Notes: a model not told the origin generated them from the sequence alone. Counted from the stretch's first letter, positions 1-8,953 are shown. The stretch is 64,000 nt of DNA from Anaerovibrio slackiae (GCF_009695585.1 NZ_VUNR01000011.1:23676-87675), one strand, 5' to 3'. Made by a program: numbers and translations.

Positions 1-1380
1 CATAAACCCATAAAAGGCATGAAGCAGGCTTGGCTCCTTGAGTGTCAGGGAAAATGTGGTATCGTTCTCCAGTCGCAAATACAGGATGATTCTGGTAGGT
101 GATAGTGCCTCTACATTCAGGGCAACAGGCAGGTTCAGCTTAGCTGTATTTATGATGCGAGGTACCAGAAAACCGGTATCGACAGCACGCAGCATGTTTT
201 TTAATACTCTCCTGCGGCTTTCTACATCCAGCGGTTTATAAAACATATCAGGAATTTCTGTAATTCGTCCTGTATTCAGGAAAAGCTCTAATCCTTCCTG
301 GGTAAAGCAGGAATTGATGATGGTACGCTTTACTACAGCGAAGTGGGTAGCGATGCGCCTAAGCATGTCCTCAGAAAAATACTCCATCTTCAGATGTCTG
401 CCGATAATGTCCTCATCAATAAAAGGTGTCAGGCAAGGCTGATAGAGGATGGTATAGATTTGCGGTGCCAGGTCTGCGGCCTTGCCGGACATGATGACCT
501 TTTCAAGATAATTGGAAAATGAGGTGGTAAGGGAATGGCAGATGGGCGATGTGCAGATCATTTTTTTGTGAAAAAATTGCTTCATGAATTTGTTGATTTC
601 CGGGGAGTCAAAAAACAGTGCCTGCCCGGCATCCGCGGAAAAACAGAGGGAGTACTCGCTGGTCAGCAGCATGCATGGCAACAGTGACCATTCGTTGAAA
701 AGGCTGTCCACATGGTCATAATAGCAGTGAGCCTCAAATGCTGGACAGGATAGCAAGGTTGGCATCAGCTTTTCCAGGCAACGTAGGTTGTAGCAGTCAT
801 CATCGTCATTGGCCTGATCAAAGCAGATGATATTGTCCACCTTGGCTCCTGGTGCAAAGCAGGTCAGGGAGGCAAGAAGCTCATAGAGATACTGATAATC
901 CGGCTGGGCAATCAGATAAACATGGCCATTTGGCTTTTGCAGCTCCATTTCCAGCAGGGTGCGGACCAGCTGGTTTATCTGCGGCCGCTCTGTGATAATT
1001 TGCGGTATTAATTCCTGCTGGGAAAGTATACTTTGAATATTTTTAGAACTGATTTTCGGGGGGGTGGAATCGATTTTAAAAAGTGACGGTTTTGCACAGT
1101 TTAAAAGCAGCTTTTGTACATATTGCAGCTGGTGGTAGGCTGATTCGCCACGCAGGCTGATTTCATAAGCCGTTATCAATTCATCCGTATCAGAAGGGGA
1201 GAGCAGGAGTGTGCGGGCAATGGCAAGCACAATATCCTTGTTGGAAGGAATCCGGTCACCTTTTATCATTTTGTGCACCATGGTACGCTCTACGCCGGAG
1301 GTAACAGCTACTGAATAAATTGTCTGTCCGCTTTTTTCAACATAGTATTTTAGTTTTTGGGCAAAACTTGACATAATCAT
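1..1380 (-). CDS. Cro/C1-type transcriptional regulator with large C-terminal region (partial, 3' end outside window)
   Basis: The minus frame has no stop from 1380 to the left edge, giving at least 460 residues. Residues ~4-60 look like a lambda-repressor/XRE helix-turn-helix: YSVAVTSGVERTMVHKMIKG followed by a hydrophobic helix. The rest (~70-460) is a long mixed alpha/beta region I do not recognise; it has no clear membrane segment. Start is ATG 1380 or the in-frame ATG at 1374; an AAGGA site fits the second slightly better. It is divergent from the exported-protein cluster that begins at 1638, and the shared 257-bp intergenic region holds an operator-like box, so it is the natural candidate regulator of that cluster. 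DNA binding is inferred from the motif; the regulated target is inference from position. Confidence 0.75.
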   Translation of the reverse strand, partial: MIMSSFAQKLKYYVEKSGQTIYSVAVTSGVERTMVHKMIKGDRIPSNKDIVLAIARTLLLSPSDTDELITAYEISLRGESAYHQLQYVQKLLLNCAKPSLFKIDSTPPKISSKNIQSILSQQELIPQIITERPQINQLVRTLLEMELQKPNGHVYLIAQPDYQYLYELLASLTCFAPGAKVDNIICFDQANDDDDCYNLRCLEKLMPTLLSCPAFEAHCYYDHVDSLFNEWSLLPCMLLTSEYSLCFSADAGQALFFDSPEINKFMKQFFHKKMICTSPICHSLTTSFSNYLEKVIMSGKAADLAPQIYTILYQPCLTPFIDEDIIGRHLKMEYFSEDMLRRIATHFAVVKRTIINSCFTQEGLELFLNTGRITEIPDMFYKPLDVESRRRVLKNMLRAVDTGFLVPRIINTAKLNLPVALNVEALSPTRIILYLRLENDTTFSLTLKEPSLLHAFYGFM

Positions 1381-1473
1381 TCATCCTTTGCTAAGTGGAG
1401 TATTTTAAGAAAATTATTACATGCTTTGACGGCAAGCGCAATAATTTGTATGAAAAATACATGAAAGTACATG

Positions 1474-1523
1474 AAAAAACCTTGTCACACTAATTGTCAC
1501 ATATTGAGAAAGTGGTTTATAGG
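1474..1523 (+). promoter_or_regulatory. Promoter/operator box of the exported-protein cluster, copy 1
   Basis: An A-run is followed by TGTCACACT at 1483 and TTGTCACATATTGAGA at 1494-1509, giving two TGTCAC direct repeats 12 bp apart. Practically the same block recurs at 16474-16509, differing at about four positions. TTGTCA (1494-1499) can act as a -35 element, and a TATA-like -10 (1518-1523) lies 18 bp downstream; the second copy has TATAAG at 17 bp. This suggests a shared promoter overlapped by a regulator site. The remaining intergenic DNA (1381-1637) also carries the direct repeat TACATGAAA (about 1459-1477); I see no gene in it. Confidence 0.6.
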
Positions 1524-1637
1524 ATGTATTATCTAAGATGTATAGGAGTTTATGACTATTTTTGATAATATGTGGTATTGCACTGCTGATGAGTAGGGTA
1601 ATAGGTTTAAAGAATAATAAAATATAAGGAATGAGGG

Positions 1638-2714
1638 ATGAATATGAATAAATCGGTTGCATTAATGAGGCTGCTTTTGATTGTCATGATGTTTTTTATG
1701 TTTCCGCTAGCAGCTTCAGCCCAGATTGTAGAAGTAGATGGATATGGTGATGATAAAGAAAGTGCCATGAAAGATGCCAAAAGAAATGCAGCATCAATTT
1801 TAGCGGGTACATTAATAAAATCAAATACGTTGGTAAAAAATGGCTATGTTATCAGTGATGATATTTTTGCTAGAACTGCCGGGTATATACGTTTAGTGAA
1901 AATTATCAAAGAAGAAAATAATAATGGTTATCATATAGTTGCGCAAATGGAAGGTGGCAAGGAGTTTGAGAATACATTGCGCAGCAGCTTGGATGTAGTA
2001 AATGAACTTAATAATCCTAGAATTAGCGTGTTTATAAATGAAAATGGCAGCTATAACAAAGTCAGCTTTGATGGTATCAGCTGCGAAGGAATGATAGCCA
2101 ATTATCTGGTCGAGAAGGGCATGACTAACGTAGTGGCTGGCAATCGTAATGCTGACTGTGAATACAAGGCTATTATTACCTTGGTTACAACCACTAAGCC
2201 AATTAAATTGCAGTCCTATCAGGATATGAGTGCTGGTAAGGGTGGTGAGTCTACCCGGCATGAAACAGGATTGTTGAATGTTAACGCGGCTATGGAGTTG
2301 CGGGTAGTAGATGCGGATACTAACGAAATGGTAGGCCAGTTTACGTTGAATTCAACTGCTATGGACAGCGACAATGCCAGAGCGAGAAGTACGGCAGTCA
2401 GGGATGTAACTTTAAAGGCTGGGGATAAGATATGGGAGATATTTAACCGTCGTTCTGCTGTAGTGGGGGATGATAAGGTCTTAAAAGTACGGGTAGCTGA
2501 CTACAGCAAGCTGGATAACCTGCTTCAGATAGTGAAGTCATTGGATGGTGTGGAAGGTGCTGTAACCAGGGAATATAAGGACGGCAAGGCTTTGATAGGC
2601 ATGAATACATCATTGTCTTCTCAGGCGTTATACCGAAGGATAGCTGAAAGATACGATGGCACAGTGCGAGTAGAGAATTTGGCTGATGATACGTTGGAAC
2701 TGAGTATTAATTAA
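1638..2714 (+). CDS. Exported LPP20/FlgT-like protein, first gene of the envelope cluster
   Basis: 358 residues. Residues 1-29 form a signal peptide (basic N-terminus, long Leu/Met/Phe core, AASAQ cleavage site). Residues ~30-125 resemble the LPP20/FlgT N-terminal fold: a short beta start, then a helix of the type ESAMKDAKRNAASILAG, then strands. Residues ~130-280 look CsgG-like (ISVFINENG start, a DxEYKAIITL strand, then MELRVVDADTNEMVGQF, which matches the family's LRvvDxxTGe strand). The last ~75 residues form a small alpha/beta domain. ATG 1638 follows an AAGGAATGAGG ribosome site; ATG 1644 is an alternative. It lies 13 bp before the CsgG-like gene and is probably co-transcribed with it. 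A periplasmic or outer-membrane assembly role is inferred from family resemblance. Confidence 0.6.
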   Translation: MNMNKSVALMRLLLIVMMFFMFPLAASAQIVEVDGYGDDKESAMKDAKRNAASILAGTLIKSNTLVKNGYVISDDIFARTAGYIRLVKIIKEENNNGYHIVAQMEGGKEFENTLRSSLDVVNELNNPRISVFINENGSYNKVSFDGISCEGMIANYLVEKGMTNVVAGNRNADCEYKAIITLVTTTKPIKLQSYQDMSAGKGGESTRHETGLLNVNAAMELRVVDADTNEMVGQFTLNSTAMDSDNARARSTAVRDVTLKAGDKIWEIFNRRSAVVGDDKVLKVRVADYSKLDNLLQIVKSLDGVEGAVTREYKDGKALIGMNTSLSSQALYRRIAERYDGTVRVENLADDTLELSIN

Positions 2715-2727
2715 GGAAGTGGCTGAA

Positions 2728-4497
2728 ATGTTAAAGAAGATACTCAAAAATATCAAGAAAACGATGGTTGTTTCTAGTGCAGCGTTAATGCTGTTTTCTC
2801 CTTTGACAGAAGCAACCAGCCTCAAGGATTATCCGAGGGTAGCAATCATGAATTTTGGCAATAAAGCTATTACCAGTAGGGGCTTTAGAGATCAGGATTT
2901 TGCTATGGCAACAGAATATGCCATTTATCAGCTGTCCGCTTCAGGCTGGTTTGACCTGATTGACTATGAGCAGCTGAATACTATTGCGCAGATGCACAAT
3001 ATTAATAACTCCGGTCTGGTAGACCCTGGAACTATTGTAGCAATGGGACAGTTTGCCGGGGCAGAGTACATGATCGTAGGCAATGTGACTGGCTTGACCT
3101 TAAAGGAAAATGGTGTCAATCTTCAGGCCAAAGGGGCAAAAGCCGGTGTAGGAGAACATGTGGTTAATGCCAATGTGACAGTCCGTATTGTGGACATCAA
3201 GACAGGAAGAATCATGGGAGCTGGCATGGGCAGGGGCAGCTCTACCAGCACCAATATAGAAATCGGCTTTATCAAAGACAAATGGGTGGAAAGAGCCACC
3301 AAGCGTTATGTGAACAATGATGTAGCCACCACAGTAATTGATGAAGTCGACAATAGAACAAAGAATAAAAATACCTCTGACGAATACAATGATGTTCATA
3401 CCTATGATGAAAATTATGGCAATCAGGGCAATCAGAATGGCTCCAGCGAAGCTAATTTCGGTGCCAGTGAGAGGGAAAATGCCCAGAGTGGCAGTTTTGA
3501 GAAAAGCAGTGGTAGCTATAACAGTGAATTCAATGCCGGTAGTGACAGCAGGTCGGAGGCAAATGCAAATTCCAGTGCCTCAGCTGACAGAAATCTGAAT
3601 GATACATCCAGCTCTTCAAATCGGCATGGAGAAAATGCCCATCAGGATTTTGATGAAAACTATAATTATAACAGGGATATCACCGATAGTTCCCAGAATG
3701 GCGGCTCTTCAAGCAGCAATCGTAATGTAGATGTGGATAGGTATCAGGGCGGTTCTGAGATAGGTTGGGACGGACATCTGACAGATGGAAGCCGTACCAC
3801 TCAATACAATGATGGCAGGCATTATGGTGACATGATATACGATGAGGCACATGGTAATTCTAGGGCATATTCTGACGTATATAGATATGATTCCAATGAA
3901 AACGCAAATTCATCCTATAATAATAATTCAAACAGAAGGTATGATGATGATATAAATAGTGAGAAACATCAGGATTCTAACCAGACTTCCAGCGGCTTTA
4001 GTGATTCTGAAAGCTCACGAAATATGGATGACAGCTTTAAGGCGGAATCTAATTCCCACGCTGATGTTAGCAGTACCAACAGGACATTTGCCAATGCCAA
4101 TGGTGAGCATGAAAATCAGGCAAGCAGTGGCAGCAGCTCATCTTATGGCAACGACTATAACGAGCATAGCGATGACAAATATAATGACAATCAGTCATAT
4201 AATGAAAATTACAATTCCAAGGATAATCAGTCAGGAAGCAGTAGTTCCAACGTGACAACCAAAGATAACAATACCTTCAATTCCAAGGTAACTGATACTG
4301 TTAACGGAGACAGAACTGTTTATACCTATGTTAAAGAGCAGGATGTATATTCTATTACCATAGGTACGCAGCAGGTTTCTGAAATTCAGGTATTGAATGC
4401 TATCAGCAAGGCAATCCGGGATGCTTTCTATGGCAAGACAGGTCTATTGACAGTATTAAATGACGGCAAGCAATTAAAAATCAAAACAGGATTTTGA
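2728..4497 (+). CDS. CsgG-like exported protein with a ~300-residue Asn/Ser-rich insertion
   Basis: 589 residues from ATG 2728, chosen because AAGGAAG lies 8 bp upstream (an in-frame GTG at 2719 is less likely). Signal peptide ~1-30. Residues ~35-190 match the CsgG/FlgO-type fold: RVAIMNFGN, then a WFDLIDYEQLNTIAQ segment, GAEYMIVGNVTGL, and VTVRIVDIKTGRIMGAG. From ~195 to ~505 the chain is low-complexity, rich in Asn, Ser, Asp, Glu, Tyr and Gly. The last ~80 residues return to a family-like end: ITIGTQQVSEIQVLNAISKA aligns with FGTSLVSSISAYNAIQKAA of the small paralogue at 6220. The insertion therefore sits inside the CsgG-like domain, where CsgG itself forms its membrane hairpins. A pore or adhesive surface role is inference. 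Confidence 0.65.
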   Translation: MLKKILKNIKKTMVVSSAALMLFSPLTEATSLKDYPRVAIMNFGNKAITSRGFRDQDFAMATEYAIYQLSASGWFDLIDYEQLNTIAQMHNINNSGLVDPGTIVAMGQFAGAEYMIVGNVTGLTLKENGVNLQAKGAKAGVGEHVVNANVTVRIVDIKTGRIMGAGMGRGSSTSTNIEIGFIKDKWVERATKRYVNNDVATTVIDEVDNRTKNKNTSDEYNDVHTYDENYGNQGNQNGSSEANFGASERENAQSGSFEKSSGSYNSEFNAGSDSRSEANANSSASADRNLNDTSSSSNRHGENAHQDFDENYNYNRDITDSSQNGGSSSSNRNVDVDRYQGGSEIGWDGHLTDGSRTTQYNDGRHYGDMIYDEAHGNSRAYSDVYRYDSNENANSSYNNNSNRRYDDDINSEKHQDSNQTSSGFSDSESSRNMDDSFKAESNSHADVSSTNRTFANANGEHENQASSGSSSSYGNDYNEHSDDKYNDNQSYNENYNSKDNQSGSSSSNVTTKDNNTFNSKVTDTVNGDRTVYTYVKEQDVYSITIGTQQVSEIQVLNAISKAIRDAFYGKTGLLTVLNDGKQLKIKTGF

Positions 4498-4516
4498 TTA
4501 AGGTCGGTACTGATTA

Positions 4517-4565
4517 TGCTATAGCAATGTCACTTCCGTTTTGGCATTGCTATAGCAGTTTCTTT
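4517..4565 (+). terminator. Hairpin, probable intrinsic terminator
   Basis: A perfect 13-bp inverted repeat, TGCTATAGCAATG (4517-4529) and its complement (4545-4557), is followed by a moderately T-rich tail. It separates the CsgG-like gene from the dockerin gene. The weak T-tract could allow read-through. Confidence 0.6.
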
Positions 4566-4624
4566 GATATTTAGGTAAATTTTGTTTTCGTATGTGTGTG
4601 ATGTTTGCATAAAGGGTGAGAGTT

Positions 4625-6205
4625 ATGTTGAATAATAAGAAGTTAGTCAAGTTTGTCGCATTGGCCTCGGCTGCTGCTTTTGGGGTGACGATTCCTGCAA
4701 TTACTGATGCGAGTAGTACACGCAGTTCGGAGGCTAGAATACAGCATGAACGTCCGGCCAGGCCTTCACGTGACGAGGTAGGAAAAACAGGGCAAAATAG
4801 AACGGAACGTCAGCCACGTGAGGTCAGGCATGAGCAGGAAAGAACCGATGAGAGAGAACATGCTACTCATAGGGAGGAAAGCCGTGATTCGTTCTATGAG
4901 GTAAATAGACAGGAAAATATCAAGGAAGTGAATAAAGAGAATAAAGTAGAGGATGAGTACAACAGGGAGTCAGCTAATCGCAAAGATACTGATACAGTTA
5001 TATATTCCAGGGATGACGAGGACGATAAGCAGGATATCAATATTACCATTAACAATAATGTCAATGTGGACAATGATGTTAATAATGATGTCAATAACAA
5101 TGTTGAAAATAATGTTGATAACAGAGTAGATAACGATGTAAATAACGAAAATACAAATAACAATCTTAACAGTAATGAAAATGATGTGAGAAACGAAAAT
5201 AATAATATTAACACAAACAAAAATACTAATAATAATGACAACGATAACACCAATAGTAATACCAATATCAATGATAACGATAATACCAATAGCAATGACA
5301 ATGATATTACTAACAATGACAATAATGGAGGAAGCACCCCGTCGAAAAAAGATGAGGTTGTCTATAGCAATAAAATCTTAGGCGATGTTAATTCGGATGG
5401 CAAAGTGACCCAGGCAGATGCCGAATTGTTGGTTGATTACATCGGCGAAAAGATTGCTTGTGAGGATTTGGATTTAAGTGTTGCTGATGTAAATAAGGAT
5501 AATACTATCAATATAATGGATGCTGTTAATATCCTTAATTATGTAAAAGGAAAAGATTGTTCTCCGGGCATAGGTGAGAGGATTCCTATAAATGATTTTA
5601 TTATCGTAGAAGAGAATCCTTTTGCTGGTATGACATTATATAAGCCTGTAATATATCTATATCCGACTAAGAAGACAAATGTATTTGTTAATTTAGATTT
5701 TGATGGTACTTTTACTTGTACCTATCCGAAGATAAATGATGGATGGAAGGTAGTTGCTGAGCCTGATGGCACCCTGACCGATAACAATGGTAGAAAATAT
5801 AGTTACCTATTTTGGGAAGGTGATACCAAGGTGCCGATGGAATTTAATGAGGGATTTTGTGTATCAGGCAAGGATACAGAGGCATTTTTGCTGGAGAAGT
5901 TAGCTTATCTGGGGCTTAATGATAAGGAGATTAACGATTTTATGGTATTCTGGCTGCCTCGTATGCAGGAGAATCCATATAATGTGATTTCCTTTCAGAC
6001 GGATAATTATCTTAAGGCTGCACAGCTTGAGGTTTCGCCACGACCTGATACGATGATTAGAGTTTTCATGGCATGGAAGAAAGCTGATAATTTCGTAGAT
6101 ATCAAGGAACAAAAATTAGCAAAAACTCAGCGCAAAGGCTTTGCTCTGGTAGAATGGGGCGGTACTGAGGTAATGGATGGCACAAAGAATTATCTTATCC
6201 AGTAG
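4625..6205 (+). CDS. Exported dockerin protein with Asn/Asp-rich linker and C-terminal surface domain
   Basis: 526 residues from ATG 4625 (AAAGGG ribosome site). Signal peptide ~1-30. Residues ~30-140 are highly charged (Arg, Glu, His). Residues ~140-235 are almost only Asn and Asp with some Val, Thr and Ile, in loose repeats such as NNDVNN. Residues ~245-310 form a type I dockerin: two calcium-loop repeats, GDVNSDGKVTQADAELLVDY and ADVNKDNTINIMDAVNILNY. Residues ~325-526 form a domain starting KPVIYLYPTKKTNVFVNLDF, a type I recall as a hypothetical domain in gut Firmicutes, with no known function. Dockerins bind cohesins; no cohesin is visible here. The AAT/GAT repeat tract (about 5040-5330) could be prone to length change. 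Confidence 0.75.
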   Translation: MLNNKKLVKFVALASAAAFGVTIPAITDASSTRSSEARIQHERPARPSRDEVGKTGQNRTERQPREVRHEQERTDEREHATHREESRDSFYEVNRQENIKEVNKENKVEDEYNRESANRKDTDTVIYSRDDEDDKQDINITINNNVNVDNDVNNDVNNNVENNVDNRVDNDVNNENTNNNLNSNENDVRNENNNINTNKNTNNNDNDNTNSNTNINDNDNTNSNDNDITNNDNNGGSTPSKKDEVVYSNKILGDVNSDGKVTQADAELLVDYIGEKIACEDLDLSVADVNKDNTINIMDAVNILNYVKGKDCSPGIGERIPINDFIIVEENPFAGMTLYKPVIYLYPTKKTNVFVNLDFDGTFTCTYPKINDGWKVVAEPDGTLTDNNGRKYSYLFWEGDTKVPMEFNEGFCVSGKDTEAFLLEKLAYLGLNDKEINDFMVFWLPRMQENPYNVISFQTDNYLKAAQLEVSPRPDTMIRVFMAWKKADNFVDIKEQKLAKTQRKGFALVEWGGTEVMDGTKNYLIQ

Positions 6206-6219
6206 TATAGGAGCTTGAT

Positions 6220-6867
6220 ATGAAAAAGATATGTCTTCTCATATGTTTATTGCTGATGATGAATGTGCCGTGTGCTTTGGCGAAAGAGCCTGTTCCAGTG
6301 GCCGTCATGGATTTTGCCTTGCCCCAAGGGATTTCTTCTACTGAATTGGCTGTAGATGGTAGTTATACCGGGGTAGGAGATTTCATCATCAAGGAGTTGC
6401 TAACAGATAAGCGATTTAATCTTGTTGATAAAGCTTTATATTCAGCGCAGCTGGTAGATGAAAATGTCAGGACTGTCGGCATCATTGACCAGGAATCTGC
6501 CAGAAAAATTGGCAAAATTATGAATGTGCGCTATATCATTTACGGCAACGTTACTGAGCTTGGCAATGATACCAATGAAAACGGTATCATCGGAATAGGC
6601 GTTGACCTGCATAATGTAAAGGCAAAGGTTACCTTGCGGATGCTGGATGTACAGACAGGTGATATTTTGCTGGTGGTAAGTGGCGAAGGGAAATCTGAAA
6701 GTTCTAATGTGAAGGTAGGTGTTAATAAAGACTATGGCCTGAAATTTGGAACCAGTCTGGTGTCAAGTATCAGTGCTTATAATGCAATACAAAAAGCTGC
6801 CGTTAATGTGATTAAAATTTTTAAGGAAAAATATTTAAAAATGGAGGAGTATCGTTATGAAAAATAA
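6220..6867 (+). CDS. Small CsgG-like exported protein
   Basis: 215 residues with signal peptide ~1-21 (cleavage near CALAKE). The mature chain follows the CsgG-like pattern: VPVAVMDFALPQG, a helix, FNLVDKALYSAQL, a conserved GIIDQESARKIGKIMNVRYI segment, IIYGNVTEL, VTLRMLDVQTGDILLVVSGEG, and a closing helix SAYNAIQKAAVNVI. It is the closest paralogue of the product at 13304, which has the same GIID-SA-IG and YIIYGNV motifs. It overlaps the next gene by 11 bp, implying translational coupling to the beta-barrel protein. Cofactors typical of curli (CsgA, B, E, F) are not seen, so this is not a curli locus. Confidence 0.65.
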   Translation: MKKICLLICLLLMMNVPCALAKEPVPVAVMDFALPQGISSTELAVDGSYTGVGDFIIKELLTDKRFNLVDKALYSAQLVDENVRTVGIIDQESARKIGKIMNVRYIIYGNVTELGNDTNENGIIGIGVDLHNVKAKVTLRMLDVQTGDILLVVSGEGKSESSNVKVGVNKDYGLKFGTSLVSSISAYNAIQKAAVNVIKIFKEKYLKMEEYRYEK

Positions 6868-7897
6868 TAATCGATATTGTAAAATAATTGTATTAGCTTT
6901 AGTGATTGAAACTTATGGTAATGTAACAGAAGCAAGTCCTCATGTTGTCAATGACGGTTTGTCTGAATCTCAGTCTGAGAATCTGATGGAAGCACGTGCA
7001 TCAGAAGTTTTTATGACCTACGATAAGGTGGATGTTGTTGATACGGCGTATCAGGCATCTAAGCATAGTTCGGCTCCAACTACCTTTGTAGAATATAGTT
7101 ATGCTGATATTACAGAACAAGATGATACCAAGCTTAGAGGAGCAAATGCATTATGGGGAATTGCTTCTACTATTGGTGGTGAAAAAGACCAAGCTAATAC
7201 TTTGACGAGAGGTGTCTTTTTTGAGCATGGTGACAGTACTTTTTCTGGTGATGTGCATAATGCGCTAGGTAATATGTATGGAAATAGTAAAGGAAAAAAG
7301 AATGGGATTGGTGTCTTGATACGCAAGGTGATGTTTGATCGGCATTATTATGATGCTTATCTGCGTGCTGGTACATTGGAAACAGATTATAATGCTGTTG
7401 CAGATGGTATTGGTACTGTGAAGTATAGTAATAGTGATATATATGTTAGTGGTAATTTAGGATATGGACAGTTTATTCAGCTTACGCCTAATTTACAAAT
7501 GGATACCTATATTAAATATTTTTATAACAGGATACCTAGCCATAGCACCACTGCCTATAATAATGATATATATGAAATGCCAATTAACTTTGATGTTTTT
7601 GAAAATCATCGTTTTCGTATTGGGAGCAAGTTTACATGGGACTATATGGAAAGCAATAATTATAAATGGTATGCTAATGTGGCTTTGGAACAGGAATTGT
7701 CAAATAGACAGAGTGGAAGCATTTATGACTATAGAATCAGCAAGAGCAATGGTTCTAGCACTACAGGCGTTATTGAACTGTGCTATGAAAATAAATTTGG
7801 TGCCAATAATGCGTTCATGTTTACTGCCAAGGCTCAGGGCTATGTAGGTGACAGGCGTGGTCTGGGTGCTAGTGCTAATCTTAGTTTCAGCTTCTAA
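6857..7897 (+). CDS. Outer-membrane beta-barrel protein (autotransporter-type barrel without passenger)
   Basis: 346 residues. A short signal-like N-terminus (~1-28, ending near TEASP) is followed by ~80 residues of linker. Residues ~85-346 show the alternating strand pattern of an autotransporter barrel: KNGIGVLIRKV, YYDAYLRAGTLETDYNAVAD, SGNLGYGQFIQL, a FENHRFRIGSKFTWDY segment and a last strand ending GASANLSFSF, with the C-terminal Phe expected for outer-membrane insertion. No passenger domain is present, so it is an orphan barrel. ATG 6857 has a GGAGGAG ribosome site inside the preceding gene. The barrel supports a diderm host and offers an outer-membrane partner for the co-transcribed CsgG-like protein. 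Partnership is inference. Confidence 0.65.
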   Translation: MKNNNRYCKIIVLALVIETYGNVTEASPHVVNDGLSESQSENLMEARASEVFMTYDKVDVVDTAYQASKHSSAPTTFVEYSYADITEQDDTKLRGANALWGIASTIGGEKDQANTLTRGVFFEHGDSTFSGDVHNALGNMYGNSKGKKNGIGVLIRKVMFDRHYYDAYLRAGTLETDYNAVADGIGTVKYSNSDIYVSGNLGYGQFIQLTPNLQMDTYIKYFYNRIPSHSTTAYNNDIYEMPINFDVFENHRFRIGSKFTWDYMESNNYKWYANVALEQELSNRQSGSIYDYRISKSNGSSTTGVIELCYENKFGANNAFMFTAKAQGYVGDRRGLGASANLSFSF

Positions 7898-7947
7898 TTT
7901 GAGAAAGATAAGAATTTGCAGATTCGATTTCTCATGGTGATATCAAG

Positions 7948-7984
7948 AGAGGTCGTCTGATAACAGGCGGCCTCTTGTTTTTTA
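7948..7984 (+). terminator. Intrinsic terminator after the barrel gene
   Basis: A 12-bp stem with two G-T pairs (AGAGGTCGTCTG at 7948 with CAGGCGGCCTCT at 7964-7975) and a 4-base loop is followed by a T-rich run. It marks the end of the first transcription unit and precedes the triplicated module. Confidence 0.8.
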
Positions 7985-8002
7985 GAGGGGAATGAGTTTG
8001 TG

Positions 8003-8953
8003 ATGCAAAAGATTGCAAAAGTCTTTCTAGTGAGTATTATCTTGCTGATTAGCTGCCAAAGCATAAGCTTTGCGGAAAATCAGGCAGCGGATTATTATCG
8101 GTCTCTTTTGCAGAGTGGCAGGTTTTATTTACGATACACCTATAAGCCTTGTGATGACAAAGGCAAGTTTATAAAAGTACCTATTATAGGTGATTTTGAA
8201 ACCAAACGTTATATTTATGCGTATGATGGTGTACGTACAGGGACTGATGATTGGGATGGCAGGTTTGCCGGCAATACCAAGAAATATGCCAAGCCTTTCC
8301 GTTATATGAATGGCAATTATTACTTTATTGGCGGCTACAAGGAAAAAAAGGATGCCATGAGCCTGCTGCCGGGGCTGAATACGGCAGGGAAAAATTACAA
8401 GATGTTGAAGGCTATTATGATGACAGCCGAGGATTTTGCAACATTTGACATTAACAAGGCAGATGTCAAAAATAAAAATATAAAATGGGTAAAAGGGCTG
8501 AATTCAGCTCATGAAGCATTGCCATTGCCAGAGGAACTTTCTGTTTTTTATGCGGATCCGTTGGCAAATAACAAATACCATGTTGAAATGCCACAATATG
8601 TGGAATCATCAGAAAAAACGATTAAGGGGAAAAATTACACATGTGATAGATACATAACTGTGTGTACAGATGATGCAGGGAATTTGATTGATGAGATTGC
8701 TTATGATTTGCTGTACCTGGATGGCAATTTGGCTATGAGCCGCAAGTATTCTGTGCAAAATGGCGAAATCATGAAGTCCGAGTGCAAGTATGAAGAAATT
8801 TCTGATAAAGTGACCAGGGCGGATGCAGGCAACACCCTGCCGATTGCAGTATATAGGATTGGTGGTGATGATATGGCGGCGCTCTTAAATGGGCAGAATG
8901 AAGTATTTGTGGAGGTAATTGATGCAACGGAGGCAGAAGATGCTAAGAGGTAG
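8003..8953 (+). CDS. Secreted A protein, module 1 (lipobox-like)
   Basis: 316 residues from ATG 8003. The N-terminus is a signal with a lipobox-like LISC, so it may be a lipoprotein; alternatively it is cleaved after SFAEN. I recognise no named domain. It belongs to a six-member local family sharing, after the signal, Y-R-x-L/M-L-x-x-G-x-F/Y-x-x-x-Y (here YRSLLQSGRFYLRY), then a DGVR segment, a strand pair ending NGNYYF, and a C-terminal sheet containing a DRYITVCTDDAGN-like stretch. The closest relative appears to be the protein at 10722 (YRAMFQNGTFYVEY, CDKYVSPLKDSNG). It overlaps the next gene by 14 bp. The fold may be LolA-like (curved beta-sheet); that is a guess from the strand pattern. 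Confidence 0.6.
   Translation: MQKIAKVFLVSIILLISCQSISFAENQAADYYRSLLQSGRFYLRYTYKPCDDKGKFIKVPIIGDFETKRYIYAYDGVRTGTDDWDGRFAGNTKKYAKPFRYMNGNYYFIGGYKEKKDAMSLLPGLNTAGKNYKMLKAIMMTAEDFATFDINKADVKNKNIKWVKGLNSAHEALPLPEELSVFYADPLANNKYHVEMPQYVESSEKTIKGKNYTCDRYITVCTDDAGNLIDEIAYDLLYLDGNLAMSRKYSVQNGEIMKSECKYEEISDKVTRADAGNTLPIAVYRIGGDDMAALLNGQNEVFVEVIDATEAEDAKR

Noticed and set aside
38..241. Plus-strand 67-codon frame at the left edge
   Set aside because: It lies within the uninterrupted minus-strand regulator gene and has no start site.
4894..5337. Minus-strand Leu/Ser-rich frame opposite the dockerin linker
   Set aside because: Its composition is only the complement of the Asn/Asp codons; the apparent membrane protein is an artefact.
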